64,000 nucleotides of DNA from Polytrichum commune (taxonomy: Eukaryota; Streptophyta; Polytrichopsida; Polytrichales; Polytrichaceae): assembly GCA_950295325.1 (NCBI GenBank), contig OX485808.1:23084527-23148526 (forward strand), read 5' to 3'. The notes under the pieces are model-generated. The model did not search any database and was not told the origin of the DNA. It saw only the letters and a list, made by a program, of their open reading frames with translations. Positions 1 to 10,624 of this stretch are shown piece by piece (the first letter of the stretch is position 1; every line of letters starts with the position of its first letter). The position numbers were made by a program, and so were the translations under genes.

Positions 1-277
1 AATAATCAGATGTCAGATTTTGAATATTTTAATGAAAAAAAGTTCGGCCTCTCAACAAAAGTTTGGGTCGAGCATTTTGCTCGCTCGAGAGGCCGTACTC
101 TTGGCGCCATAAGTTCCTAAAAGCGCTGCCACCTAGGCTCTTTTGGAGGGGACGTCCTTTGGACTTCGGCCTCTAAGCTTAGTGTGAAGGCCAAGAGGAT
201 GGACTTTGGACATTTCTGCATTTTCATTGGTCCAAACGCTTCTCCTCTCGAAGTTTGGCCATAGTGTGAACCGGCCC
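1..277. mobile_element. Right end of a GGGCC-type MITE (partial)
   Basis: The stretch carries the words 'cggcctctcaac', 'aagtttgg' and 'ctcgagaggccg' and ends in ATAGTGTGAACCGGCCC, followed by TAA. This is the inverted form of the terminal sequence seen in the Harbinger-like elements of this window (for example 48027 and 60057 onward). The left end lies outside the window. There is no coding capacity. Confidence 0.55.
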
Positions 278-1625
278 TAAATATCATATTTGGTGTAGTG
301 TACTTAGGGATGTCATTTGTGCAGGGGCCCTGTGCCTCAAGGGGCCGTATAAATCCCATGGAGTTTAGGGTTTGGAACTGCTGCGGCCCATTAAATATAC
401 AAAAGGGAATTTCTTTTCCCCTATGACTGGGTCTAGATTCGGTAGCATATCGTCCTTTGTCGTGCCACCATGTCCTATCTATCTCATCAACGGAGGAAAC
501 AGGAGCTTTAACGACCAAGCCACAGGGTTCGGCCAATAAGAGGTGGACACATGGCCACCGTTTAGAAGAACTGTATTGAACTATTCTCTTTGATGACCCA
601 AGTAGTTGTCTCAAGGGAATGGAGTCTTTGAGCCGTATGTGACCTGCTTGAATCCCACCCCACCTAGCTTTTTGGAAGCCACATGCACCTAGGATATGGT
701 ACATAGCCAACCTATCCAATGAGGAAATAACTCCTATTTGGGCACTAGGATACATGGTGCAAAAACCGTCACTTTGAGTGTCAAGAGCATTCTCTCTTTA
801 TTACATGATACGTGTGTGTGTGTGAGAGAGAGATTGTTGCATGCCCTTATGTCAAAGGGACCCCCCATTCCCTCTAGTAGTGTTGGATGGATAAATGCTA
901 CAATTTTTCAAAGTGGAAAGTTGTCCAAACCCCTACTCGTCCACTAGATTCTCCCTACACTGAACACGGTAATCTGCATTTCCATACATAACATCGCCTC
1001 AATCGGTTACCTCATGAGTACATTAACACTTGACTTTCATTGGCTACACTAAGTGTACACGCATTGAAGTTGCCGCCAAGCCATGATTGGTTTTAGAAAT
1101 GGCACTTCACCATTATGACGGCGGTCTAGTGCACGGCGAGAGGGTAGTTAACGGGTTATGGTATTTCTACCTTATGTTATTTATGTTAGCAATTGGCAAG
1201 GATCGCGATGCGTCGAAGTATGTCTTGTTTGAATACCGTGTGCAACAGTCATAGAGCTTCAAAAATTTCACTGGTAGATGATACAAAACCAACATGGAAA
1301 CATGGTGTTAAGGTGGTGGACATTCTCGGAATCCATATGTACGGACTTTATAAGATCTCAAGGTGTTGGTATTGGGTGGGGTATTGGCCTAGCAGCATCT
1401 ACCCTACTTATATGCAATGCTCTCAACCTATGCATGGTGAGTATGGTGCATTTATTTTGGTGTTTGGTGTGGGCTACAATACCTACGCACTTTGACATTG
1501 GAATAGGTTTGGGTGCTTTGTAACCTCTTTGTCACATGGGCCCTCCCAGTTATCTAGGTTATGAGGCCTACAAGAATAACACATTTTGAGCACATAGTCC
1601 ATGCAAGCATAGTTCACCATGAGTG
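278..1625. other. No recognisable feature
   Basis: Short open frames occur but none matches a family I know or has convincing codon structure. A short (GT)n(GA)n run lies near 811-832. I see no gene, RNA or complete repeat here. Confidence 0.5.
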
Positions 1626-1915
1626 GTTGGTAATGCATTGCCATATTGAGGCATGGGATGACATGCCCATGGTACCCTTCAAAAAAGGAGCCCAACGGTC
1701 CACCTTGGGTATATAGACCTAGTTAAGACCACATTCAATGTTTTTTCAACGTTTTAGTGCTTTAATGTTTTCGAAATGCAGAATCTAGTGAGTTAATTTT
1801 TTTTTTTTCCCAAGAAGAGCTAGAGATGCTTCAAAATGGAAACTTTTGTGTTAAAATGGTCTTTTGGTGTAACTTGGGTGCATGCATAGGTGGAGGGATT
1901 CAAAATTACATCCTC
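1626..1915 (-). repeat. SINE-like repeat, copy A
   Basis: It matches 2928-3205 in the same order: 'tgcattgccat..gaggcatgggatgacatgcccatggtaccc', an AT/T-rich middle, then 'gcatgcataggtggagggatt' and a degenerate tRNA B-box-like segment at the right end. The shared end at 1626-1720 also encodes the same short antisense peptide pattern (EGYHGHVIPCL) in both copies. The tRNA-like end on the right suggests a minus-strand SINE. The copy is diverged. Confidence 0.45.
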
Positions 1916-2050
1916 ACCCTCCCAAAGTCCATACCAGCAATGTTAAGGTTGGGGCGAACCAACCCATACATTGGTTCCATGGAGGCAAGGGTTTAGGTAT
2001 CCAACAAAGAACAAGTGTATGGGTTGGTTCGCCCAAATCCAATGCTAACT

Positions 2051-2266
2051 ACACTAAACTTGACATTTGGTGTCACTTATTATTTGGAGTTACACATTCC
2101 TATATATACCTATTATTGATGTATATTTTACCGAGTAAAGATGTTAATGCTTTATAATGTCCAAACAACTAATTCAACCTTTGTTGGTGAAAACAAATTT
2201 ACAGTGTACAATTACACTGTTGCGTAACTCTAAATAGTAAGTGACACTAAATATCATATTTAGTGT
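2051..2266. mobile_element. MITE with about 43-bp terminal inverted repeats
   Basis: The left end (ACACTAAACTTGACATTTGG, then TGTCACTTATTATTTGGAGTTAC) pairs with the inverted right end (ACACTAAATATGATATTTAG, then TGTCACTTACTATTTAGAGTTAC), with few mismatches over 43 bp. The flanks are TA on both sides, which would fit a TA-target family. The interior is AT-rich and has no ORF. Superfamily is inferred only from the possible TA duplication. Confidence 0.7.
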
Positions 2267-2689
2267 ACCTATTCTTGTGGGAGTTGATGTAGGCGTCTCT
2301 CTTTGGAAAAACCAAAAAATAAATAAAGAAGAAGAAGTGTTGTAGTGTTCCTTACATAAATGTTGTGGGGAACATCAAATACACCCTCACCTTGTTCTTT
2401 ACCATTGCAAATGTTTAACAAACAAATGGGAATACCAACAACGATTACAATGGAACATTGCAACATTGGTTCATTGTTACAATGTAACACTGAAATACTG
2501 CCAATGTTACATTTACTGATGAGGTAGTATTACCGCCTAACATAGTTTATCAGAGAGAAGAAACGTTGACCATGTGATCAACGTGATTGGAATGCCCATT
2601 CGACCCACCCTTGGCATTAAACCCTCAGGGCATAATACCAGTGGTGCACGACTACTAACCCCTCTCGGGGTGGGCACTATAGTGACACA

Positions 2690-2910
2690 CTATACTAGTT
2701 CCTAGCTAGCCAGTTGTGCCTTGAGGATACCGGACATGGAATCCCCCCAAAGGGCTTTTGAGGTACCCATACAACAAGGTCCAAGGACCCCCCCACCATA
2801 GTTGGGTGGACTAAGGTGGTGAGCACCACGCCGGCATGGGGATTAGAACCCACAACCTCCTCATTGGGGGCCATGAACCCTAACCACCAAGCCAAGGCCC
2901 ATGGTGCCCA
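2690..2910 (-). mobile_element. tRNA-derived SINE
   Basis: On the minus strand the head reads like a tRNA: an A-box-like TGGCTTGGTGGTTAGGG, then a B box GGTTCTAATCC about 35 bases later, as in RNA polymerase III internal promoters. The body runs down to about 2690 with a pyrimidine/purine-rich tail. It sits between the tail and head parts of other SINE-like repeats. A true tRNA gene is unlikely because acceptor-stem pairing and length do not fit. Confidence 0.6.
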
Positions 2911-2927
2911 TAGTTTATCACAATAGT

Positions 2928-3205
2928 TGTTAATGTATTGCCATTGCAAGGCACGGGATTACATGACCATGGTATCCCTCATGAAAGGAGTCCATTGTTG
3001 TCCTAGGTAAATAAACCCGGTAACTACCAAATCCATTAGTGTTACAAATGTATAATATTGTAGAATTTAGAACAATACCAAAGATTTTTTTCTTTTTCGA
3101 AAAGGAATGGAAGGTGCTTAGATATGGAAACAACTGTGTGAAAAATGGTACCTCAATGTTCCGTGCGCGCATGTGCGGGCGGAGGGATTTGAACCCACAT
3201 CCTTT
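2928..3205 (-). repeat. SINE-like repeat, copy B
   Basis: This is the second copy of the repeat at 1626-1915. Its right end has a clean B-box complement (GGATTTGAACCC near 3183), so on the minus strand it would start with a tRNA-like head. The left end carries 'tgtattgccattgcaaggcacgggattacatgaccatgg'-type sequence shared with copy A. Confidence 0.5.
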
Positions 3206-4056
3206 GTAATGCATATTGTGGGGTGGGGGGGCTAACCCGTAAGGGATTTGAGCCCACTTAAAGACACCAACTAACTTGTTAACCGTAGCTCTCTAGCAGT
3301 TTGGGCAGAAAATAATTAATTTTAAAGGCGCCTAAATTTGTGGAAAATTAATATCGTTGAGTTTTCCAAATAAAAAAACATTCAAAGAGTGTCTAAAATC
3401 ACAATAATCTCTCATAGCCATCATAGCAGCATAGTCTCTCACAAAGACCACTTCGTATAACTCTCACAAAAAGCCAATTATGTTGCCAAGCAAAACCCTA
3501 ATATACAAGTAAAAGACAAACTTTAAGGTAAGGAATGTTAGTTAAGAAAAGTGTTTAGGTTAATCGTAGCCATCATATGAAATTAGCAAAACCATCAATG
3601 AGTTATAGAAATGACTTGGATGAATGTATGACTTATTTTAGATTACATTTTGATCTTGCCCAATTTTAGAATATTATATTTCGCGTTGCCTAACTTACTT
3701 TTGCACTTTAATTAATTATTAGGCAGAAAGGTGCCCAAGTTGCTAGAGAGCTACAGTTTTGAAGTGATGATAATTCACTCTATCAAACCAACAACAAATT
3801 TCTTCCTTTGGGAGTTCAAAGAGCCCAACGGGGACCCGACGATGGGGAGGGACAAGGGCTCTCGCCCTTATCCAACATAAAAGCCCTGAAATAATATGCA
3901 ACTTAGAGGTTATTATTTGTAGTTGATTTGACATCATACTTAGTTGCAAAGAACTCAAATTAGTTTAGTCTAAGTCAATTTAGATGAATCAACCCACAAA
4001 CCTATAGGGGGTCAAGTATTTATGTTGGATGGGAGAGAATCACGTTCATATGTGAT

Positions 4057-4095
<39 letters not shown>

Positions 4096-5141
4096 ACTAA
4101 CAGAGACTTTTGCCTAGGTAGCAAAAACCAAAATCCCCTTGTTACTTGTCTTCCAAAGGCAAATGAGGCTCATGTCCCTTTGTATGGGACTCAATAGTCA
4201 GGGTCAAAGGGGTTCGGAAGCCCTAGCCTCATGTTGTTTTCTTTGGCTTGGGATTCATGGCGTCTATGTAAATTCATATGTTGAGGGTGAAGGAGCTCTA
4301 GTAAAAACAAGTCCCCTACAAGGTTGAGGGCCGATTCATTCCAATTCCGACCCCCTACACTAACTATGGGTCTCTAATGTTATTTATCGATATCAAACAA
4401 CCTAAGAACATCAAATTACACACTATAATATATTGCACTTGGTGTTCACCTTGGAGATGGATGAAGTGAGTTTCCAAGACACCACAAATCTCTAGCCATT
4501 TTCTTCCAACCCGCATTGGGAATATCCCGAGGCTTTTGAGGTTCAATAGTGAGACAATACACTAGCTATCCCAATTAGTGAGGGAGGGCTAGGAATGCGT
4601 GTTGGAAATTAGTGAAGGTGATAATAAAATTCTCTACACTGTGAAATTAGCATCACCATAGTATCTAGGAAGCATTGCTCATCCTAATAGTATTCATTGA
4701 GCATGCTATTAATAGTAACACGAATCATCCCGACAATATTCATTGAGAATAATATTCATCCTGATACTATTCACTAAAAATATTGGCACTATTCAAAATA
4801 TTCATACGTATATCGGTTCTTCCTATTGTCTACATTTCTTCTCATAAAGGTAAGACGGTGGAAGCTCATGTCAGATGCTAAATATAGAATCAAAACCAAC
4901 CATAGGGATGAGTATTGTTATGCTTACAAGCATGTGTTTGCATATAATCTTTTGCTATCGCTCTACAAACACCTTAGAACATGCACTAATCACCCTGAAT
5001 TGTATGGTAAATGACCATGTATTCATGAGCTTAGTGTCACTCAGTAAAAATTTCAGCCCTCGCTAATTTTGAGACTTGGCAAAATAGTGTGTGTTTTGGG
5101 AATCAATACCACACCCACTAGCTGGGATAAAGAATGCATTA
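3206..5141. other. No recognisable gene; one dinucleotide repeat
   Basis: Non-coding by eye. It holds a (CT)n tract at about 4060-4091 and loosely repeated 'atattcat' words near 4690-4800. No family was recognised in either strand. Confidence 0.45.
4060..4091. repeat. (CT)n microsatellite
   Basis: About 16 uninterrupted CT units, directly readable. Confidence 0.95.
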
Positions 5142-5262
5142 AAAATGTGGTAGTTTCACGACATGCCACGAGAATCTATCACAAAGTGATCATAATGACA
5201 CCAACATGTGTCATTCTAGTCACTTTTTGTTAGATTATCGTGTCATGAAACTACCACATTTT
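5142..5262. mobile_element. Foldback MITE of about 121 bp
   Basis: The arms AAAATGTGGTAGTTTCACGA (left) and the inverted right end AAAATGTGGTAGTTTCATGA continue to pair for about 45 bases (CACGAGAATCTATCACAAAGTGA against CACGATAATCTAACAAAAAGTGA). The loop is short. I could not fix a target duplication. Confidence 0.7.
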
Positions 5263-5737
5263 GATTAGTGAAAGGAGCCCTTTTAGCAAGCACGCAAAAA
5301 CACGTTGGTTGTTTTTTATGAGGGGAGACCAGCGGTGTAAGGTGTTGAGGTTAGTGTTTATTGCCGCAAAGAAACCCCTAAATTCCAATCGTGTAGATAT
5401 CGGAAAAAACATGTTTTCCACATGGTCTTTTTGTTGCATTTATGTAGTGTCCGAGTTTCGAAGATTTTGGATGGGAAAGTGATGAATCATTGCAATCCCC
5501 CCCCCCTTTGGGCTTAGAAAGAAGGTCTAGTGGAACTTATGTGCCAAAGTATATGTGTGATGGCCAATATTAAACATGCCTTTATGGGCCTTGACCCACA
5601 CGAGGTGTTCTACCGTGGGCTAAGCTTACATGTGTCTTAGCCCTACAACGTTCCACGTTCACACACAAGGTTTAAGGGCCGGTTCACATGGGATCCCAAG
5701 TCCCAAGTCTCACTCACATCACCAAGTCCCAACCAGA

Positions 5738-6390
5738 GTTCGGGAAGTTTTTGAAGCCTTTAGTGGCTAATTGCCGGTAGTTGCTACGAAGGGTCGGATT
5801 TTTCCCAATTTACATCGGCAACAGCCGGTCTTTTGTAAAATCAATCGGCCAATTGCCTATATTTTCATATTTTCATTGGCCAATATCCAATTAAATGGAA
5901 TTCATATCGGCACTAATTGTTTAAAAAATGTATGAAATGTTTTTAGAAATCATTTCTTAGTACAAAATCTTGAACAAGTGAAAAGAAAGGCATGTTCAAA
6001 ACTTTAAATTTGAAGAGTTAATATCCTTGGCAGAAATTGAACCTAGCAATGCCTTCACCGCTTGAAGGCCAAGGGTCCCCCAATTCTTCATAGAAGCAAT
6101 TGGATTTGGTCATGGAAAGGTTGCATAATTCAAAAGGTTTAAGGTTTAGGGCACTTCCTCAAGTGCATCGTTAGATGCCCCAGACAAATAGCGCTCTGGA
6201 TGCTTCCGGCTGAAATCCAGTAACTCACAAAAAGAATCGGCTACATTTCCGGGACATTTTCTGGTCCATCGGCTAATTGCCGGAGGATTGAAATTACAAT
6301 CGGATTGCCATCCGATGGTTGGAAATTTGGACCGGCCATGAGGGGAAATCCATCGGCTGATAATGAACTAGCCGTCGGTTTTCCCCGAAC
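5738..6390. mobile_element. Nested insertion with palindromic CGGC/GCCG motifs
   Basis: The block starts GTTCGGG and ends CCCGAAC, and interrupts the Harbinger-like element between 'caaccaga' and 'ataggtcccaac'. It repeatedly carries near-palindromes such as GGCTAATTGCCGG (near 5765 and 6273) and relatives (CGGCCAATTGCC near 5850, CATCGGCTGATAATG near 6352). Such clustered subterminal motifs are typical of DNA transposons whose transposase binds many sites. No ORF; superfamily unknown. Confidence 0.45.
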
Positions 6391-7164
6391 ATAGGTCCCA
6401 ACATGGAGGGCACAAGTCTCAACTTTTTGAGCGGCGAGGAATCATGAAAGTATGGTCTATATTCAGATATTTATTGGTTTATGTAAAGACAATTCCGGGA
6501 CTTGTGTTGAGAGTTGAGTCTAAGCAATGCCCGGGAAATTTTTGGGCATAGTTGGTACAAATCCTAGTGATTCTAAACTTAACCGGTTACATGTTGGCAT
6601 CTTCTGGTTTTGCTTTATTCATTTGAGGTGTATTCTATAGGTTCATCTAAAATTATCGGTATTTCTCATGAAGCCTCCAACTTCAACTGGTTCATGTGTA
6701 ACCAATCGCCAGTTCTCCCCAGACATAGGGTCTAAGGTCGCTGACCCATCCGTGATTAGTTAAGCAATTTAGCAAGTATGTGATTTAGGTGTGAATAGAA
6801 TAAGGAAAAAAATATCCATGTAAGAGAAATAGAAATAAGAAGGAATTCATATTTTGCATCATTATTTTCTGCAGTAATCTAATTACTAAGAATATTCTAA
6901 GTGGGTATTCTCTTTGACTTGTGCTCGTGATATTGGCTACCCTTTTTTCAATCACCAATCAATTACAAAACTAAGAACGTTTGATTCCCATCATCAATAA
7001 TTGTCACACCTCAATATGCTTGCAATCTAAACCTCGTTGTCAACTTCACCATTCACATTTGACTTAGTTAGATCTCAACCATGACATATCAACATTGATC
7101 AACGGCTAATATTGTGTAACATAGAAATAAATTTGCCTTGGCTGTGAATATGGGGTGGTGGCTT

Positions 7165-7494
7165 GGGGGGGGTAGTCATTGGTTGGAGTAGCAATATACG
7201 TGCGAACAAATGATAGGGTATTTTAAAATCATGGGAGCTAAAAATTATAAATCGACTTAAGAGTAATATAGGGTATCAAAAATGGCATTGGACATCTTTA
7301 AAGTACTATAGGGTATGGAATAATAGGTACTTTGGAATTATAAGTAATGCAAGCCATTTTTCTATTAACCTAAAGTAGAAATTTACATAATGATAGCATG
7401 TGAAAAAAAGAAGAGAATTGAAAGTAATACCCCCCTATAAAATAGTGGTTGTTCGCACCTATATCCTTAACTTTTTAACACACTGCCCCCCCCG
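7165..7494. mobile_element. Possible MITE with G-run termini
   Basis: The left end GGGGGGGTAGTCATTGG and the inverted right end GGGGGGGCAGTGTG are followed on each side by GTGCGAACAA-type words and an AT-rich block (GATAGGGTATTTTA against CACTATTTTATAGG). Pairing is imperfect, so the element is old or the call is wrong. Confidence 0.4.
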
Positions 7495-7730
7495 AGGGTG
7501 GTGGTCGGGAATGGGCCAACCACCTTTGCTTTTTGCTTGACCCAACTCTTAACACAAGTCTCAAATCTCACCTCCAAAAGTGTTGCCATGTAGGCATTCA
7601 TGTCATGCTTGGGACCGAGGGCTTGGGGTCCCGTGTGAAGTGGCAAGTCTCAACTTTCATGCTCTCAACAGTTGAGATTGCATGGGATTGACCTCAAGTG
7701 ACTTGGGACCCAGTGTGAACCAACCCTTGA

Positions 7731-8889
7731 AATCATTTCTTGATTTTGATTTTAGCCAAAAATATCAAATTTGATCATACCCATTTCCAATCAACCCGTT
7801 TGTCATATACATTATTCCAATTGCAATGTACATATATGTAAATTGAACCGTGAGGAGACTGAGCTCATAAAAATGACCTAGGTGAGAATACATGCCATGT
7901 ATATATATCCAACCACCGTTCCCACATACGATTACCTAGAATTGTTGCCGTTAAGTAAGAGTAACAAAACGAGCCTTTCTTTTCACTTCTCTTTGTAATA
8001 GGTTGTACACGACATGGATTCAAAGACCATATTAGACATAAATAAGATATCGTTTCAAGAGGTGTCAAGGGTTCACACAAATCCTCACATATCATGTATA
8101 AGTACACCCCTAGGACTGTTACGCTTGGGAGTCGTGGCATCTACGTAAACTCATCCATTGTGGATGAAGGTGTCTAATAAATGTATTAATTAAAATATTA
8201 AAAAAAAAACAAGATTGACGGTCAATTTATTTCAATTTGACATGCATACAATATTTCATGGTCTTTTACTTTAGTTATCGGGTCAAATCGTGTAAAAATA
8301 ATCATTTGCAAGTTATAATATAATAAATTATATTTTAACCTTCAAATTGGATGAGTTTATATGTATCCTTAGTTGCAATGTTAATGTTCATGTGGAGACA
8401 CACTTCAAAACGGAGTTTGATAAGCCAAGGTAAACAAATTTTGGTCTTGACATGTGGATAACTTTGAGGAGCCCGGTTTAAAGATTGATCCCTCTTTTAT
8501 TGGGTAGAAATGTATGTTTTCAACTCTGATCCAAGATGACAATTACAAGGCTTAAAACCTCCAATTCTGATTGGAGTTGGAAATGGACCATTACACTAAA
8601 AACAAAGGGACTAACCTTGAAACCAAACTCCTCGAAATTAGGCACATGTCTTTCTTTCTTTTTGGCACAAATTAAAAAATTCAATTGCAAGAATGGAACC
8701 AAAATACCAACATGGGCGAACCAGTGCAACCCGAGTGAAAATCAAGAAATAATGGCCACCTACGGTCTAACTTTCCAAGTGACAACTAAGTTGCTCTGGG
8801 TCACAATACGGCCTTTGATCCCCAAGTTGAATCGAATTCGTTAAGAACGTCCTGGCAGGCCTTTTCCAAATCCTTGATCATTAAAAACC
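7731..8889. other. No recognisable feature; may include the LINE 3' tail
   Basis: Minor open frames are present on both strands but without a recognisable product. The part from about 8520 to 8890 may be the untranslated 3' end of the minus-strand LINE. I could not see a clear poly(A) complement. Confidence 0.4.
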
Positions 8890-10624
8890 AGATCATTCCA
8901 TTGGCGCCATATAATCTACAGATGACCGTTTCTCAAAAATAAAAAACCATATTTGTCTAAACCGTTTAAGTGTCTTGCACAAGGGTTGATCAAAGAGACA
9001 TTGCATTGTAGAAAAGGATTTTTGTGGACTCATGTTCCCTCTTTTGGCTGAGACTTTCCAAATGATATTGGCAACATATCGCCAAACTTGTTGAACAAGT
9101 GGACACCTATAGAACCTATGTTCCATTGATTCCACCGGTTGCGGGCCGCTCTGATGACAACTTTTGTCAATCTCCGCCGAGACTCTATTGCACCACTCGT
9201 TGACCACCACTGCCTTGTGGATGACTGACCAAAGAAAACCGGCTCTTTTTGGTATCTTAGCTTTGTGCCATATCATGTTCCACTTAGGGAAGGTGACAGG
9301 AGAAATTTCATTCCGCCAGTTTTGTGAAATCGGCTTCCTAAGGGCCACTTGCTTAATGATCCACTTTCTCCCTTCTTTGGCCAAGTAAGCCAAAAAAAAG
9401 AGGGTAACCTCTGGCCACCACCAACGAGCAGGGTCAAAGAAAAGTTGATCAAGTTTCCCAAAAAACAAATTGAATTGAGTTTTATTGCTCCCCCTTGTAA
9501 GGCTATCCACCCTAACGCATGCCACCTATCCATCAAAGGCCATAGGTGGTGTTGCATTCTCAATATTAGGTTTAATCTTAGTAAGGGTGAAATATTGCGA
9601 ACCCATGGTAGATTTGGGGAAAGTACTCATGAACTCAACACTAAACCGAACATGGTCAGGGCTAAATTCCTTGAGGTAGCCAACACTAACAACCCATTCC
9701 GGCAATGCATCCTCCGTGATCCTGTAAAGGCCAACCCATTCATGTGAAGTGAGTTGGGTATTTTGTCCGTTGAGCATCCTAACTCGGAAAAATCTTTAGA
9801 GTCCAATAAGTTTAAACCAAAAGTTTTGGTAGACCTCTTCCACGGAGAATTTAACTTTGGCAACCTCCCACTTCAGGAAGTCATATCTCCCAGGCCCCCA
9901 ACTATCCCATAATTACCTCAATCTTTTCGTATACAAGGTAGAAACCCTACTCATGGTAATGCCAAAGTAAAGACCTTGGTATTCCGTGCTCCACTAAAGG
10001 CTGAGTTGCAGAATATCCTTTGCAACTAAGGGAGACATGTATGCAACCGTGCTTGCCATCACCTTCCATGATTGAGTAATGCGGTGCCACACTTTAGATG
10101 CACCTTTGGTAGAGAAGTTTGGGGAGAACAACCACAAGGAGGAGGGCCCCCTGGATAGTGGTAAGAAGGTTGCAACTACGTAATACGGTACCTTAGGATG
10201 ATTTGGAGGTTCGACTTGCCATGGAGAAAGGCTTGCGTAATCCATTTGCTCATTAAGGTTTTCATAGCATCCTTTGGAAAAATAAGGCTAAGGCCCCCAA
10301 CTTTTTTAGGCATTGTGTAGTCATCCTAGCTCGCATGTGCTCTCGTTGTATTCTCTGCTCCAATCCATAAGTAATTGCGGGGCAATGTTTTAATTTTTCC
10401 AAGGACTCTCTTAGACCTAGCCCATATTATGATGAAGTACCAAAGGGAGGACATCAAAACATGGTTTACTATAAGGGTTCGTCCTACAAGCGACATGTTC
10501 GTGGAACTCCAGTACTTGAGTTTTTTTTTTATTCTATTTACCAATAATTGGTCAACTTCTTTGAGTTCCAATTGTAGTCCAAACAACCTACCTAGAAGTT
10601 TCAACAGGTCCATGCTTGCGGCCC
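8890..10624 (-). pseudogene. LINE RT thumb and zf-RVT C-terminus
   Basis: From 10613 downwards the minus strand reads LLGRLFGLQLELKEVDQLL and 'KKLKYWSSTNMSLVGRTLI', the connection region. The frames at 10245-9994 and 9777-9526 are also LINE-like (for example 'GLYRITEDALPEWVV', 'STMGSQYFTLTK'). The frame at 9525-8893 holds the zinc-binding RT domain: 'FPKWNMIWHKAKIPKRAGF', two tryptophans, then HRFYRCPLVQQVWRYV. Frameshifts separate the segments. Confidence 0.85.

Larger units (their letters stand above)
5676..7726. mobile_element. Harbinger-like non-autonomous element, with nested insertions
   Basis: The left end GGGCCGGTTCACATGGGATC pairs with the inverted right end GGGTTGGTTCACACTGGGTC. 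Flanking triplets are TTA and TGA if one extra base is counted in each end, so a 3-bp target site is likely but imperfect. The core matches 27762-28563, including 'gggacttgtgttg' and 'ttgcttgacccaactctt'. Two blocks absent from that relative interrupt it, about 5738-6390 and about 6530-7515. There is no transposase gene. Confidence 0.6.

Noticed and set aside
2690-3205. tRNA genes suggested by B-box sequences
   Set aside because: No acceptor stem or cloverleaf of the right length; repeat copies point to SINEs.
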